Source: Oxalobacteraceae bacterium OTU3CAMAD1
GTDB taxonomy: Bacteria; Pseudomonadota; Gammaproteobacteria; Burkholderiales; Burkholderiaceae_D
Direction: 5' to 3'
Length of the DNA stretch: 64,000 nucleotides
Assembly (NCBI GenBank): GCA_024123915.1
Contig: CP099650.1
Location: forward strand, 6,138,001 to 6,202,000
In this document: positions 1 through 9,361 of the stretch, in pieces
Numbering within the stretch: position 1 is the stretch's first letter
Layout of the letters: every line of letters starts with the position of its first letter
Made by a program: the position numbers and the translations under genes
The notes under the pieces: model-generated
Told to the model about the DNA's origin: nothing
The model's database searches: none
What the model saw: the letters and a program-made list of their open reading frames with translations, nothing else

Positions 1-244
1 CTCGGAAACCATCGAGGCCTTCCCGGAACCGCATCACAACGGCGAACTCAATCGTTTGGCCGCCGTCGTCTCGCTGGCGGCCTGGCGCGCGCGCGTCGAG
101 CACGCCGAAATGAGCGAAGAGGAAATCGCCGCCTGCTACCCGACCGAACTGGCCGAGGAGCTGGGTCTGGACGATAACGCGCTGATTGACGATATGCCAT
201 CACCGGACGAGTTGAGCGCTGGTCTGGAGGAGCTGGTCAAGTAA
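1..244 (+). CDS. C-terminal fragment, probable HDOD-domain signalling protein
   Basis: The reading frame is open from the window edge (phase begins at base 2) to a TAA at 242-244, so only about 80 C-terminal residues are visible. The segment AFPEPHH followed by LNRLAAVVSLAAW resembles the end of an HDOD domain, where a HH-P turn precedes a helix of the type LAxxVxLA. The last 30 residues are acidic and probably form a short tail. HDOD proteins are non-catalytic relatives of HD phosphohydrolases used in signalling. The assignment rests on this short stretch, so another alpha-helical protein is possible. A strong terminator follows 30 bases downstream. Confidence 0.5.
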   Translation, partial: SETIEAFPEPHHNGELNRLAAVVSLAAWRARVEHAEMSEEEIAACYPTELAEELGLDDNALIDDMPSPDELSAGLEELVK

Positions 245-271
245 ACTGACCAGTTTGCCTTAAAGGCAACG

Positions 272-308
272 AAAGCCGCCTGCTTTTCAGCACGGCGGCT
301 TTTTTTTC
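272..308 (+). terminator. Rho-independent terminator after the HDOD fragment
   Basis: A stem of AAGCCGCC and GGCGGCTT with a loop of about 12 bases is followed by a run of eight T. It lies 30 bases after the stop at 244 and ahead of fliT, so fliT is probably transcribed from its own promoter in the AT-rich stretch 309-400. Confidence 0.8.
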
Positions 309-417
309 GACTTTTTTAAATATTTTTTCAAAATACCCTAAAGTTCCCGTTTAAGGCGACGTTAATCAGGACATGCGGTAATCCGTTTTGCCGAAGATAA
401 CTAGCCTGGGTGGGTAT

Positions 418-696
418 ATGATCGCTACCGAAGTCCTCTCGATGTACGAAAACATTGCCGGTTTGAGCAACCAGATGGCCGCCGCCGCGCGCATGGGCGA
501 CTGGGATGGTCTGAGCAAACTGGAAGCCCAGTGCGCCACCGAAGCCCGCGCCGTCGCCACCGGCGTCCCAGCCCTGAGCGGCGCCCCGCGTATGCGTAAG
601 ATCGACCTGCTGAAGCAGATTCTGGCGAATGACCGCGAAATCCGCGACATCGCCGATCCCTGGATGAACCAGGTACCCGGCATGGCGCGTCAGTAA
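418..696 (+). CDS. fliT: Flagellar protein FliT (export chaperone)
   Basis: This 92-residue, mostly helical protein has the FliT pattern: an N-terminal helix with a Tyr-rich turn (LSMYENIAGL), the motif GDWDGLSKLE that parallels the EQWDELIASE segment of enterobacterial FliT, and a C-terminal helix LLKQILANDREIRDI. FliT binds the filament cap FliD in the cytoplasm and delivers it to the flagellar export gate; in enterobacteria it also binds FlhDC. The ATG at 418 is preferred over upstream non-ATG codons because GGTGGG lies just before it. The other flagellar genes (fliD, fliS) are not in the window. The identification rests on a short, divergent family. Confidence 0.65.
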   Translation: MIATEVLSMYENIAGLSNQMAAAARMGDWDGLSKLEAQCATEARAVATGVPALSGAPRMRKIDLLKQILANDREIRDIADPWMNQVPGMARQ

Positions 697-712
697 AAAC
701 CGCCCGCCCAAC

Positions 713-744
713 AAAAAAGCGCCTGACCACAGGCGCTTTTTTTA
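713..744 (+). terminator. Terminator after fliT
   Basis: The hairpin AGCGCCTG-ACCA-CAGGCGCT is flanked by A6 on the left and T7 on the right, so it could act in both directions. It sits 16 bases after the fliT stop. Confidence 0.8.
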
Positions 745-752
745 TTCTGAAA

Positions 753-849
753 CACGTAGGGCGGATTAGGCGGAACGCCGTAATCGGCCATGTATGCGCC
801 AACGCGACGCACGCATGGCGGATTACGCTGCGCTAATCCGCCCTACGTG
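753..849. repeat. Interspersed palindromic repeat, copy 1
   Basis: This element of about 97 bp begins with CACGTAGGGCGGATTA and ends with its reverse complement TAATCCGCCCTACGTG. Each end also folds on itself through GGCGGATTA and TAATCCGCC or TAATCGGCC. Related copies occur at 31429-31573 (two halves), 35910-36007, 50239-50336 and 59939-60034. It lies between the convergent fliT and aminotransferase genes. It has no coding capacity and behaves like a REP or MITE-type repeat. Confidence 0.85.
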
Positions 850-867
850 GTTTAGAAGATTTTTATC

Positions 868-2085
868 TTACCCGGCCAGAGCGACGCGCAGCGACAACGC
901 GATGCCCTGCGCCGCCTTGGTGATCTCGTCCAGCGACGGGAAGCTTGGGGCGATACGGATGTGGCTATCCTTCGGGTCGTTCCCGTACGGGAAGGCGGCG
1001 CCGGCAGGCGTCAGGGTGATGCCGGCTTCTTTCGCCAACGCCACCGTACGTTTGGCCGAGCCTTCCGGCGTTACCAGGTCGATGAAGTAACCACCCAGCG
1101 GACGCGTCCACGAAACCCCCGGCACGTCGCCCAGGTAAGCTTCGAACTGCGCCAGCACGGCTTCGAACTTCGGCTGCAGCAGCGCGCGGTGCTGTTCCAT
1201 CAGCGCTTCGACGGTCGCCACATCCTTCAGCAGGCGCACGTGGCGCAGCTGGTTGATTTTGTCCGGGCCGATGCTGCGGATGCCGGCGTGTTTGGTCCAC
1301 CAGGCGATGTTGGCTGGCGATGCCGCCAGCGCGGCGATGCCCGAACCGGCCCACGTCACCTTCGACGACGAGGCGAACACGATCGCGCGGTCCGGATTGC
1401 CGGCCTTGGCGCAAGCGTCGAGGATGTTGGCGACTTCCAGCTTTTTCTCGCTCAGGTGGTGGAAGCGATAGGCGTCGTCCCACATCAGGCGGAAGTCCGG
1501 AGCGGCCGTTTTCATCGCGGCCAGGCGGCTGACGACCTCGTCCGAATAGACCACGCCACCCGGATTGCTGTACTTCGGCACGCACCACATACCCTTGATG
1601 CTCGCGTCCTCGGCCACCAGTTTTTCGACCAGGTCCATGTCCGGACCGCCTTCGGTCATCGGAATGTTGATCATCTTGATGCCGCGCGCTTCGCAAATGG
1701 CGAAGTGGCGGTCGTAGCCCGGCACGGGGCACAGGAAGGTCACCGGCTCGCGCACCCACGGCGCGTTGCCCGGCGTGCCGTTGAGCAGGCTGTAAATGAT
1801 GACGTCATGCATCAGCGACAGGCTGGCGCTGCTGTCGACGACGACTTGCGCGGCCGGCACGTCCAGCAGTTTGCCGAACAGCTCGCGCGCTTCCGGCAGG
1901 CCGATGGTGCCGCCATAGTTGCGGCCGTCGGTGCCGTCGGCGGCTTTGAAGCCACCCAGCGATTCGGTCAGCGCGTTGGACAAGTCGAGTTGCTCGGGCG
2001 CTGGTTTGCCACGCGACATATCCAGTTTAAGGCCGAGTTGTTTGAAGGCTTGGTACTGCTCCTGATATTGCGACGTTGCGGTCAT
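868..2085 (-). CDS. Class I/II aminotransferase, aspartate aminotransferase type Ic (PF12897-like)
   Basis: This 405-residue cytosolic PLP enzyme matches the type Ic aspartate aminotransferase family. The opening LKLDMSRGKPAPEQLDLS is typical of that group. PLP-site elements are visible: a DDAYRFHH segment (the Asp that binds the pyridine nitrogen and the Tyr that binds O3) and SSSKVTWAGSG with the Schiff-base lysine. The C-terminal HIRIAPSFP carries the substrate-carboxylate arginine. The likely reaction is amino transfer between aspartate (or another amino acid) and 2-oxoglutarate. ATG 2085 is chosen because AAAGAG lies 5 bases upstream; a TTG four codons earlier lacks a comparable site. 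The substrate is inferred from the family only. Confidence 0.8.
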   Translation of the reverse strand: MTATSQYQEQYQAFKQLGLKLDMSRGKPAPEQLDLSNALTESLGGFKAADGTDGRNYGGTIGLPEARELFGKLLDVPAAQVVVDSSASLSLMHDVIIYSLLNGTPGNAPWVREPVTFLCPVPGYDRHFAICEARGIKMINIPMTEGGPDMDLVEKLVAEDASIKGMWCVPKYSNPGGVVYSDEVVSRLAAMKTAAPDFRLMWDDAYRFHHLSEKKLEVANILDACAKAGNPDRAIVFASSSKVTWAGSGIAALAASPANIAWWTKHAGIRSIGPDKINQLRHVRLLKDVATVEALMEQHRALLQPKFEAVLAQFEAYLGDVPGVSWTRPLGGYFIDLVTPEGSAKRTVALAKEAGITLTPAGAAFPYGNDPKDSHIRIAPSFPSLDEITKAAQGIALSLRVALAG

Positions 2086-2181
2086 ATGCTCTTTCAAAAT
2101 GGGGTATGGCGTGCAAAAAGCGTCGAATACTATAACCCAGATCGAGACACCGCAGGCAAAGCTGAGGTTATAAGCTTATTA

Positions 2182-3861
2182 CTATTGCATTATTGATTCG
2201 GGCGTGACTTCGTGCAGCGGCTGCGCCTCCTGGGGCTTGCCCGCCGCGTCGGCCGGCTTTTTCTTGCGGAAGCCCTGCCAGATTTTCAGCGGCGCGGCGC
2301 CGGATTTCTTGCGGCGCCAGTAGATCAGACCAGCGCCAGCGAGCAGCAGCGCGCCGACCGCGCCGGCGCCCCAGGCGACATAGTTGGTCGGACGTTCGAC
2401 CGGCTTTTCCTTCTTGTATTTCAGTTTGGGCAGCACGCGCTTGAGCGGAACCGGCGCGGACGCCGAGGCGGAGGCACCGGCCGCCGAGGCCGACGCGTTG
2501 GCGCCATGCTCGCCGACGGACGCCGATGCCGAAGCGGAAGCGGCCCGCGCCGAAGCCGAAGCCGCGGCGCCATCCATCGTCGCCGCTTGCGCTTCGCCGG
2601 CCTTGCCCGGTTTGCTCGATTTGCCTGGCTTGCCTTCGGCCACCTTGGTCGCTGCCGGGTCAGGACCCGGCGCCGCCGAGGCCACCGACGCGGACTTTGG
2701 CGACTCCTTTGCCGACGCAGGCGCCGCCACAGCGGCCGCCACGCTGCTGCCGGCCGCCGCCAACACGGCCGTAGCCGCCTGCCCGACTTTCGGCGCGGCG
2801 GCAGGAGCAGCCGCTGCGGGAGTGATCGCCGCCGGTGTCACCGCGGAATTTTTGATCGCGCCCTGCAGCGCCTTCATTTTCCCCTCCAGCTCCACCAGCT
2901 TGCTGGAAAGGGCCTGGCTATGCGTATCGAGCACCTTGCATTCCTTGGCGCTGACGCCGGACGGCGCGCACGCGGCAGGCGCGGCCGGGCGCTTGACGCC
3001 GGCTGGCAACGGCAACGGCCCCAGCGGCAGCAATGCCTGCGCCACCGGCAATGGCACGGCGCTGTCGACGGCGGCCAGGTCGCGCTTTGCCGCCGGCTTG
3101 TCCGGTGCCGGAGAAGATGCGGACGCGGGCGCGGGCGCACTGCGCGGCGTCCCCATCGCGTCCGCGATGCGCGATGGCAAATCCCGCACTGCCACCGTAG
3201 GCGTTTGCCGAACCGGCGTCGCGGCGGCTGCGGCGGCCTTGAGCACCCCAGGGGCACCGGTCTCGGACTCATGCAAGGACGGCAGCGGGGCCGGACGCGA
3301 GCGGTCACGCACCGGCGGCGCGGAAGGCACGGCCGGCGAGGCGGCGACCCGCTCCGCCCTCGCCTGCGCCGCAATCCGCTCCGCGTCTTCCGACGTCATC
3401 GCGCTGGGCGCCGCCACGGACGCCGTCACCGGCGCCGGCGGCGGTGGCGGATTGGGATCCGCCTGCAACCAGACCGTTGCCAAACGCACATCTTGCCGGC
3501 CTGCCGCGCTTAATTCCACATACATATGGACGTAATCGGCGTCGATGGCGCGCGTGGTCGTCACATGCAAAAACTGTTTCTGGTCGCGTTTGACCACCGA
3601 CATGCGCACCGACGACAGCGCCGGGTTCATTGTGATGTTCGCGCCGCGAAACACGTCAGGCCGCGCCAGCCTGACCTGCAAGGCGTTCACTTCGTCCGGC
3701 GCCAGCGCCACCAGTTCGATGTCCGCCGACAGCGGCTGGCCGATGTACGAGCGCGCGGAAACGTCGCCCAGCTCGGCCGCGTTGGCGACAATGCCGGCAG
3801 GCGCCAGCAATGCGGCGCAGGCCAGGGAGCGGAGCATATGTGTAAGTGTGAAACGCTGCAT
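2182..3861 (-). CDS. FimV/HubP-like polar membrane protein, short form
   Basis: The 559-residue protein has an N-terminal signal peptide ending near ANA-AELGDV, then the FimV N-terminal domain (about residues 28-135, AELGDVSARSYIGQPLSADI and the VELSAAGR strand). A long Ala/Pro/Ser-rich linker follows, with a predicted coiled coil around 310-345 and a stretch of repeated Ala-Ser pairs around 425-475. One transmembrane helix (YVAWGAGAVGALLLAGAGLIYW) lies near 500, followed by a basic cytoplasmic tail. FimV-family proteins organise the cell pole for type IV pili and chemotaxis. No LysM domain or C-terminal TPR region is evident, so it is shorter than classical FimV. Function is inferred from the N-terminal domain. 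Confidence 0.7.
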   Translation of the reverse strand: MQRFTLTHMLRSLACAALLAPAGIVANAAELGDVSARSYIGQPLSADIELVALAPDEVNALQVRLARPDVFRGANITMNPALSSVRMSVVKRDQKQFLHVTTTRAIDADYVHMYVELSAAGRQDVRLATVWLQADPNPPPPPAPVTASVAAPSAMTSEDAERIAAQARAERVAASPAVPSAPPVRDRSRPAPLPSLHESETGAPGVLKAAAAAATPVRQTPTVAVRDLPSRIADAMGTPRSAPAPASASSPAPDKPAAKRDLAAVDSAVPLPVAQALLPLGPLPLPAGVKRPAAPAACAPSGVSAKECKVLDTHSQALSSKLVELEGKMKALQGAIKNSAVTPAAITPAAAAPAAAPKVGQAATAVLAAAGSSVAAAVAAPASAKESPKSASVASAAPGPDPAATKVAEGKPGKSSKPGKAGEAQAATMDGAAASASARAASASASASVGEHGANASASAAGASASASAPVPLKRVLPKLKYKKEKPVERPTNYVAWGAGAVGALLLAGAGLIYWRRKKSGAAPLKIWQGFRKKKPADAAGKPQEAQPLHEVTPESIMQ

Positions 3862-4014
3862 AGAAGTCGTCGGTAAGGCGCGCTAGTGACGCGTAGTCTT
3901 AAGGTATATGGCTATAACGGCTGAATTTCCCAATTTTGTAGCCCCAGGATAATTTTTCCAAACTGCGCTACACTGAAAAGCCCACAAATGATGACTTCCG
4001 CACAAGGATGAATT

Positions 4015-5409
4015 ATGAGCAACAGAAGCGAACGTGACAGTTTTGGCCCGATCGACGTCCCCGACGACAAGCTGTGGGGCGCGCAAACCCAGCGCTCGCT
4101 GGAACACTTCCACATCTCCACCGAGCGCATGCCGCCGGAACTGATCCACGCGCTGGCCAGCGTCAAGCGCGCCGCCGCCCGCGTCAACCTGGACCTGGGC
4201 CTGCTCGACGGTCCGAAAGCGATCGCCATCACCCAGGCCGCCGACGAGGTGCTGGCCGACAAGCACACCGGCGAGTTCCCGCTGGCGGTGTGGCAGACCG
4301 GTTCGGGCACCCAGTCCAACATGAACATGAACGAAGTGCTGGCCAACCGCGGGTCCGAATTGATGGGCGGCGTGCGCGGCGAGAGCCGCAAGCTGCACCC
4401 CAACGACGACGTCAACAAGGGCCAGTCGTCGAACGACATCTTCCCCACCGCGATCCACGTCGCCGCCGCGCAGGCGCTGGCCAACACCGTGCTGCCATCG
4501 CTGCGCCAGCTGCGCGCCAGCCTGCACGCCAAGGCCGAGGCCTTCGCCGACATCGTCAAGATCGGCCGCACCCACCTGCAGGACGCCACGCCGCTGACCC
4601 TGGGTCAGGAATTCTCCGGCTATGTCGCCCACCTGGACTTCGCCGAGCACGCGATCAACGCCGCCCTGCCCGGCGTGCTGCAGCTGGCCGCCGGCGGCAC
4701 GGCCGTCGGGACCGGCCTCAATGCCCATCCGGAATACGCGGTACGCATCGCCGCCGAGCTGGAACATACCTTGTCGCTGCCCTTCCGCACCGCCGACAAC
4801 AAATTCGCCGCCCTGGCCGGCCACGACGCGCTGCTGTCGGCGCACGGCGCGCTGAAAACCCTGGCCGCCGCGCTGATGAAGATCGCCAACGACGTGCGCT
4901 GGATGGCCTCGGGTCCGCGCTCGGGCCTGGGCGAGATCACCATCCCCGAGAACGAGCCGGGCAGCTCCATCATGCCGGGCAAGGTCAACCCGACCCAGTG
5001 CGAAGCGGTCACGATGCTGTGCTGTCAGGTATTCGGCAACGATGTCGCCATCACAATGGGCGGGGCCTCGGGCAATTTCGAGCTGAACGTCTACAAGCCG
5101 CTGATCGCGCACAACTTCCTGCAAAGCGCGCGCCTGCTGGCCGACGGCATGCGCAGCTTCGAGGAACATTGCGTGCATGGGATAGAACCGAATCGCGGCC
5201 GCATCGCCGAACTGATGGAACGCTCGCTGATGCTGGTGACGGCGCTGGCGCCGCACATCGGTTACGACAAGGCCGCGTCGATCGCCAAGAAGGCGCAGCA
5301 TGAAGGGACGACCTTGAAGGAAGCGTCGCTGGCGCTGGGTTATGTCACGGCCGAGCAATTCGACGAGTGGATCGTACCGCTGGACATGACGCGCCCGAAC
5401 GCGGCCTGA
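4015..5409 (+). CDS. fumC: Class II fumarate hydratase
   Basis: This 464-residue enzyme interconverts fumarate and L-malate in the TCA cycle and is iron-independent. It has family hallmarks throughout: the N-terminal [47 protein letters not shown], the [11 protein letters not shown] segment and the superfamily signature [13 protein letters not shown] near residue 320. Length matches FumC. ATG 4015 is preceded by AAGGATG. The gene ends exactly where the convergent gene at 5410 ends, with no spacer between the two stop codons, so there is no room for a separate terminator. Confidence 0.97.
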   Translation: MSNRSERDSFGPIDVPDDKLWGAQTQRSLEHFHISTERMPPELIHALASVKRAAARVNLDLGLLDGPKAIAITQAADEVLADKHTGEFPLAVWQTGSGTQSNMNMNEVLANRGSELMGGVRGESRKLHPNDDVNKGQSSNDIFPTAIHVAAAQALANTVLPSLRQLRASLHAKAEAFADIVKIGRTHLQDATPLTLGQEFSGYVAHLDFAEHAINAALPGVLQLAAGGTAVGTGLNAHPEYAVRIAAELEHTLSLPFRTADNKFAALAGHDALLSAHGALKTLAAALMKIANDVRWMASGPRSGLGEITIPENEPGSSIMPGKVNPTQCEAVTMLCCQVFGNDVAITMGGASGNFELNVYKPLIAHNFLQSARLLADGMRSFEEHCVHGIEPNRGRIAELMERSLMLVTALAPHIGYDKAASIAKKAQHEGTTLKEASLALGYVTAEQFDEWIVPLDMTRPNAA

Positions 5410-6330
5410 TCAGAACCCGTACGAGTAACGCACGCCGGTCAACACATCCGGCGCGGCGTTCGCGTCATGCCCGGGATTGACGCGCAACATCACCGCCCCG
5501 GTCAGCTTGCCCATCTTGCCGGCCTTGCCGACCATGGTGGTATAGCCGAACTCCAGGTCCCGCTCGGTGGCGGTCGGCCGCAGATTCAAGGTCGGCGCGC
5601 CGACCTCCTGCCCGTTGGCATAACTGACGCGCGTATCCAGGTCACCGTTTTGCAGCGAACCGGTGCGCACCTTGGCCGGCACCGACAAGGTCACCGCCAA
5701 CCGGTCCTGGGAGGTGAAAATCTGCCGCGTCGACAAGCCGACGCTGTACGCCATCGTCCGCACGGACGATATCTGCGCCATCAAGCTGTCCGGCGCGCCG
5801 AAACCTTCGGTCTTGCCATACGACGCCATCGCCATGACCGAGCTGCGCGGCGTCAGCGCGTACCCTAGCGACAACGACGTGAATTTGGTGGTGGGACGGC
5901 TGTTCACGCCCCACGACGTGCCGGGTTGGCCGCCGCCCAGGGTGGAGCCCGTCTCGCGCAGCAGGCCGATGGTCAGAATGCCGACCGCGCGCCCGGTCTT
6001 CTTTTCGAACTCCGCGCTGCTCAGATAGCGCCGGCTGCGCTCGTTCAACAGAGGGCCGAGCGGATCGAGCAAAGACAGATTGTCCGGCAAGGCGCCGAAG
6101 TGCAGGCGCGGCGCGCCAGCGAACGCGGCATAGCGGCGCGCGCCATCGGTCTGCAACTGGTCGACCAGCGCCGACTGCCGGTCGGCGGCGTCGAATAGCA
6201 GCGCGGAATTGGCGCGTTTTTCGTAGACCGGGGTGGTTTGCTGGGGGAACAAAGGATCGGATGTGGCCGCCCCAGCCGCAGTCGAGAGCGGAGAAACGAT
6301 TACCAGCATAGTCAGGGAAAGCTTATTCAT
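5410..6330 (-). CDS. Secreted orphan protein with an outer-membrane beta-barrel-like C-terminal half
   Basis: I do not recognise a named family. The 306-residue product starts with a signal peptide (MNKLSLTMLVIVSPLSTAAGAA). From about residue 115 on it shows alternating amphipathic strands (LSLGYALTPRSSVMAMASYG, RDLEFGYTTMVG) and ends in VRYSYGF, with the terminal aromatic residue typical of proteins assembled by the BAM complex. This recalls the barrel of subtilase-type autotransporters, but no protease or passenger domain is present. It stands alone: the fumC stop abuts it downstream, and the S4 gene upstream is divergent. Confidence 0.5.
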   Translation of the reverse strand: MNKLSLTMLVIVSPLSTAAGAATSDPLFPQQTTPVYEKRANSALLFDAADRQSALVDQLQTDGARRYAAFAGAPRLHFGALPDNLSLLDPLGPLLNERSRRYLSSAEFEKKTGRAVGILTIGLLRETGSTLGGGQPGTSWGVNSRPTTKFTSLSLGYALTPRSSVMAMASYGKTEGFGAPDSLMAQISSVRTMAYSVGLSTRQIFTSQDRLAVTLSVPAKVRTGSLQNGDLDTRVSYANGQEVGAPTLNLRPTATERDLEFGYTTMVGKAGKMGKLTGAVMLRVNPGHDANAAPDVLTGVRYSYGF

Positions 6331-6530
6331 GATGCTGCTCGGTAAGACATCGCTAAGACATCGCTAAAACAGATCGCTGCTTAAATATTTGGCAGTCACT
6401 TCAGCATAGCAATTTTTTTTCTGAGTGACAACCCGATTCGTTCGGGTAAACTGCGCGGCTGTCGGAATGCCGCTACACTATCTGAAGTGACGTTGGCGCC
6501 GGCTTCACATCATGGTAACAGAGGACAAAA

Positions 6531-6749
6531 ATGCAAAAAGTAAGCTTCGAATTAAACGGTGAGTTTGTGGAACTGAACCAGCTCCTGAAGCTCGTTGGAT
6601 TGTGCGACAGCGGCGGCGCCGGCAAGATGATGGTGGCCAGCGGCGCGGTGAAAGTCGACGGCAAGCAGGAATTGCGCAAGACCGCGAAAATCCGCGCCGG
6701 CCAGCGGGTCAGCGTCGGCGACGTCATCATCAGCATTGACGCCGTGTAA
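6531..6749 (+). CDS. ybcJ: S4-domain RNA-binding protein, YbcJ type
   Basis: This 72-residue protein is essentially one S4 RNA-binding domain. The S4 core is visible as LNQLLKLVGLCDSGGAGKMMVASGAVKVDGKQELRKTAKIRAGQRVSV. It matches the small stand-alone YbcJ family, whose members bind structured RNA and are suspected to act in ribosome assembly. The AT-rich 200 bp upstream (6331-6530) probably holds divergent promoters for this gene and the one ending at 5410. Confidence 0.85.
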   Translation: MQKVSFELNGEFVELNQLLKLVGLCDSGGAGKMMVASGAVKVDGKQELRKTAKIRAGQRVSVGDVIISIDAV

Positions 6750-6924
6750 TTTCCTCTTGCTTTTAAGCAATAACGTACTAATCTGTAAGCGCAGCGGAGA
6801 AAACGCTGCAGACGGGGGTGAGTGTGTTTGATTACGCGCAAACCGACTGGCGATATCGTAGTTATATTGGAATTGCTTGCCACCCGGCTTTTTCAACCAG
6901 TTTCTTTACGACCAGGGGGACGTC

Positions 6925-7218
6925 ATGGACGGTCCTGAACCACATAGCCCAACCCAGGAAAAACTGCTCGACGATCTGCGCCAGGTGATAGAAAACGCCG
7001 AGGAGCTGCTCAAGAACACCAATCAGTACCACGGCTCGCTGTACCAGGGCGCGCGCGCCAAGCTGGCGCAGGCGCTGCTGACCGCGACCGAGGAACTGGC
7101 CCGGTTTGAAGACGTGCAGATCGGCCGCATGATCGAGCTGACGGCCGCCGCCAATGAACTGCACCGGGATTTGACGGGCGAAGCCAAGGTACTGCGCGCG
7201 TTCAAGCCCGACAACTGA
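6925..7218 (+). CDS. Small helical protein, DUF883 (ElaB/YqjD)-like without membrane anchor
   Basis: The 97-residue product is almost entirely helical with regular heptads (EKLLDDLRQVIENAEELLKNT, then ARAKLAQALLTATEELARFED). This resembles the soluble part of DUF883 proteins such as ElaB and YqjD, which associate with stationary-phase ribosomes. The C-terminal transmembrane helix of that family is absent. ATG 6925 is chosen because AGGGGGA lies 6 bases upstream; the longer frame from 6877 starts with TTG and has no such site. Family membership is tentative. Confidence 0.5.
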   Translation: MDGPEPHSPTQEKLLDDLRQVIENAEELLKNTNQYHGSLYQGARAKLAQALLTATEELARFEDVQIGRMIELTAAANELHRDLTGEAKVLRAFKPDN

Positions 7219-7224
7219 TACCGG

Positions 7225-8889
7225 TCACCCCGTTTCACCCACCCCATCTATTTTGACGATCAACGCGTGGGCCAGCCAGAGTTGTAAATTGCCGGCCACG
7301 TCAAAGGCTTCGTCGATGTCGAACGCGGCATCGAGCGCGGCGCCGAAATCCCTCCCCTCCCCCAATACCCGCAGCGCCGCGTGACCGGCGCCGCTGAGCG
7401 GCACCACCTGCGTTTTCCAGGCCGGACGCGCGACCACGCCATAACTCGGCGCCGCCATGTGTTCGGGGAAGCCTGTCCCGCTGCCAGGCTGGTGCGCCTG
7501 CCACAGCGGAATCGTCGCCCACTCCGACGACAACAGCCGGCAGGCCGGATGCAGCGTCATCCGCGCCGTCTCCATCTGTTCCGGCGACAATGCGGCAAGC
7601 CGCTGCGCGGTGACGCCATCGGCCGCCGGCGCGTAGTGCGCGCGGTGCAGCGCCCACTCCAGCGTCGCCATGTCCGGCAGATAGGGATAATCGGCCACGT
7701 GCGGAAAGTGGCGCAGGAAAGTATCGAAGTCGGCGCCGAAACGGTTCAGGTCGCCGCTGGTGGACGGATGCGCGCGGCCGTAGGCTTTGCCCAGGCCGCT
7801 GAAAAACTCCTCGCCCATGAGCATTCGCACCACCGGATAGGCGGCAGACAAGGTCTTGTCCCAGGTCGCGCTCAGATTGCCGCGATAAAGCCCGAACCGG
7901 TGTTCGTTGTCGCTGCCCTTGAATTGCGATAACAACGGTTCCGTCTGGCCCGGGTCGAGCAGCGCGCCGGCGAACAGTTGCTGGTCGGCGGCGAGTTTGG
8001 GGGCGTCGGCCTCCTCCGCTAGCATCGCCGCCAAGCGCGGCGGCTCCGCAGGCGGCGCGGCATAGCGGCGATGCAGCGCCTCGGCCTTGGCGGCCTCTTC
8101 CAGCAGCACCTCGACCGGCGGGATATCGGTATCCCACTCGATCAAGGTCGGCACCGCGCCGAAGCGCTCCAGCGCCGCCTCGTACAGCCGCCAGACGGGG
8201 GCGGCCACCGTCGCGCCGTGGTGATCGATCACGGCCCCGGGCGTCACCAGATGACCGGCAAGATGCATTTCACCGACCGTACCGGGCGCGATGGCGGCAA
8301 TGGCGGCCAGCGCGTCTTCGCCGTGGTTGCACTGGTTGACGTAAAGGTTGTTGATATCGAGCAGCAGCCCGCAACCGGTGCGCGCCGCCAGCGCCGCCAT
8401 GAACTCCGCCTCGCTCATCGCATCGCGATGAAACCGTACATAGGTAGAAACGTTTTCAAGCAACAGTTGGCGTTTGAGCGTGTCTTGAACGCGGCTGACG
8501 CGCGCGCTCAGCATATCGAGCGCGGCAAGGTCCAACGTCAGCGGCAAGAGATCGTTGAGATAGCGGTCGCCGACGGCGCCCCAGCACAGGTGTTCGGACA
8601 CCAGCACCGGGTCGATCCGTTGCACCAGGCTACGCACGCTGTCCAGGTGGCGCTCGGAAAAGCCGCGCGCCGAGCCCAGTCCCAGGCCGACGCCATGCAG
8701 GCTGATCGGATAGTCGCGCCGCAATTGCTCCAGCACGTGGCTATCCCAGCCGGCTTGATCGAGGTAGTTTTCGGTGTGAACCTCGAGCCAGGCGGCGCGC
8801 GGCCGCTGCTCGAGAAACTGACGGTAATGTGGCGCCCGTAATCCGACGCCGACACCCGGCTTCGGCTCCGACAGGCGTAGCGACGACAT
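7225..8889 (-). CDS. bufBC: Fused bufferin maturation enzyme: DUF692 MNIO oxidase (BufB) + DUF2063 partner (BufC)
   Basis: The 554-residue product joins two domains normally encoded separately. Residues 1 to about 280 are a DUF692 TIM barrel with the metal-ligand segments of multinuclear iron oxidases: [58 protein letters not shown] and LIEWDTDIP. Residues from about 295 on are a DUF2063 domain ([58 protein letters not shown]), the partner that presents the precursor peptide. In bufferin systems this pair modifies cysteines of a DUF2282 peptide. The precursor gene lies 34 bases upstream on the same strand. No stop or frameshift separates the domains. The reaction is inferred from family knowledge. 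Confidence 0.88.
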   Translation of the reverse strand: MSSLRLSEPKPGVGVGLRAPHYRQFLEQRPRAAWLEVHTENYLDQAGWDSHVLEQLRRDYPISLHGVGLGLGSARGFSERHLDSVRSLVQRIDPVLVSEHLCWGAVGDRYLNDLLPLTLDLAALDMLSARVSRVQDTLKRQLLLENVSTYVRFHRDAMSEAEFMAALAARTGCGLLLDINNLYVNQCNHGEDALAAIAAIAPGTVGEMHLAGHLVTPGAVIDHHGATVAAPVWRLYEAALERFGAVPTLIEWDTDIPPVEVLLEEAAKAEALHRRYAAPPAEPPRLAAMLAEEADAPKLAADQQLFAGALLDPGQTEPLLSQFKGSDNEHRFGLYRGNLSATWDKTLSAAYPVVRMLMGEEFFSGLGKAYGRAHPSTSGDLNRFGADFDTFLRHFPHVADYPYLPDMATLEWALHRAHYAPAADGVTAQRLAALSPEQMETARMTLHPACRLLSSEWATIPLWQAHQPGSGTGFPEHMAAPSYGVVARPAWKTQVVPLSGAGHAALRVLGEGRDFGAALDAAFDIDEAFDVAGNLQLWLAHALIVKIDGVGETG

Positions 8890-8923
8890 GGCTCCGGCGG
8901 TTGCTATGTGAGTCCCGCCGCGA

Positions 8924-9178
8924 TTATTTGGCAGGCGGCGTGGTTTTGCCGCCGGCTTTTTCGCAGGTGCCTTTTGCCACGTATTTCCACTCGGTCGGCG
9001 CGTTGTCGACCTTGGCCTGGCCGGAGCACGAGTGCGTGCCGTTGGCGGCGGCGCAATCGTTTTGACCGGCCTTGGCGATGCCGTAGCACTTTTCCTTCGG
9101 CGTATCTTGATCGACGGCGGCGGCGGTGGCGCAGACGGTGGCCAGGGCGGCGGCGATCAGGGCTTGACGTTTATTCAT
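8924..9178 (-). CDS. bufA: Bufferin precursor peptide, DUF2282
   Basis: This 84-residue protein has a Sec signal peptide (cleavage likely near residue 21, ATAAA-VDQ) and a small mature part with four cysteines at positions 31, 42, 51 and 72. The patterns [26 protein letters not shown] and KGTCEKAGG are the DUF2282 signature. Bufferins are exported ribosomal peptides whose cysteines are oxidatively modified so that the product binds copper in the periplasm. GGAG precedes ATG 9178 by 7 bases. A TTGACG element lies about 45 bases upstream of the start, but no clear -10 hexamer was found. Confidence 0.88.
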   Translation of the reverse strand: MNKRQALIAAALATVCATAAAVDQDTPKEKCYGIAKAGQNDCAAANGTHSCSGQAKVDNAPTEWKYVAKGTCEKAGGKTTPPAK

Positions 9179-9361
9179 GGTAAGTCTCCTCGAGTGGGTG
9201 ATTGAATTCAGAACCGCAGCGTATCAGTAATAACGTCAATACGCATGTTTCTGTTGACCGGATTCAAATCGAAGAGAGGCGCGGACCGAACGACCGCGCA
9301 AAGACGCCGCGCACCCGATGGCGCACGGTGCTTGCATGCGGCGCCGCAGGAGCCGCGAAAC

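Noticed and set aside
961..2196. Long + strand frame over the aminotransferase
   Set aside because: It is the antisense of a well-recognised PLP enzyme; composition is typical of GC-driven shadow frames and no ribosome site precedes it.
7225..9178. Methanobactin operon
   Set aside because: MNIO and a partner domain are shared with mbnB/mbnC, but the precursor is a full DUF2282 secreted protein rather than a short MbnA leader-core peptide, which fits bufferins.
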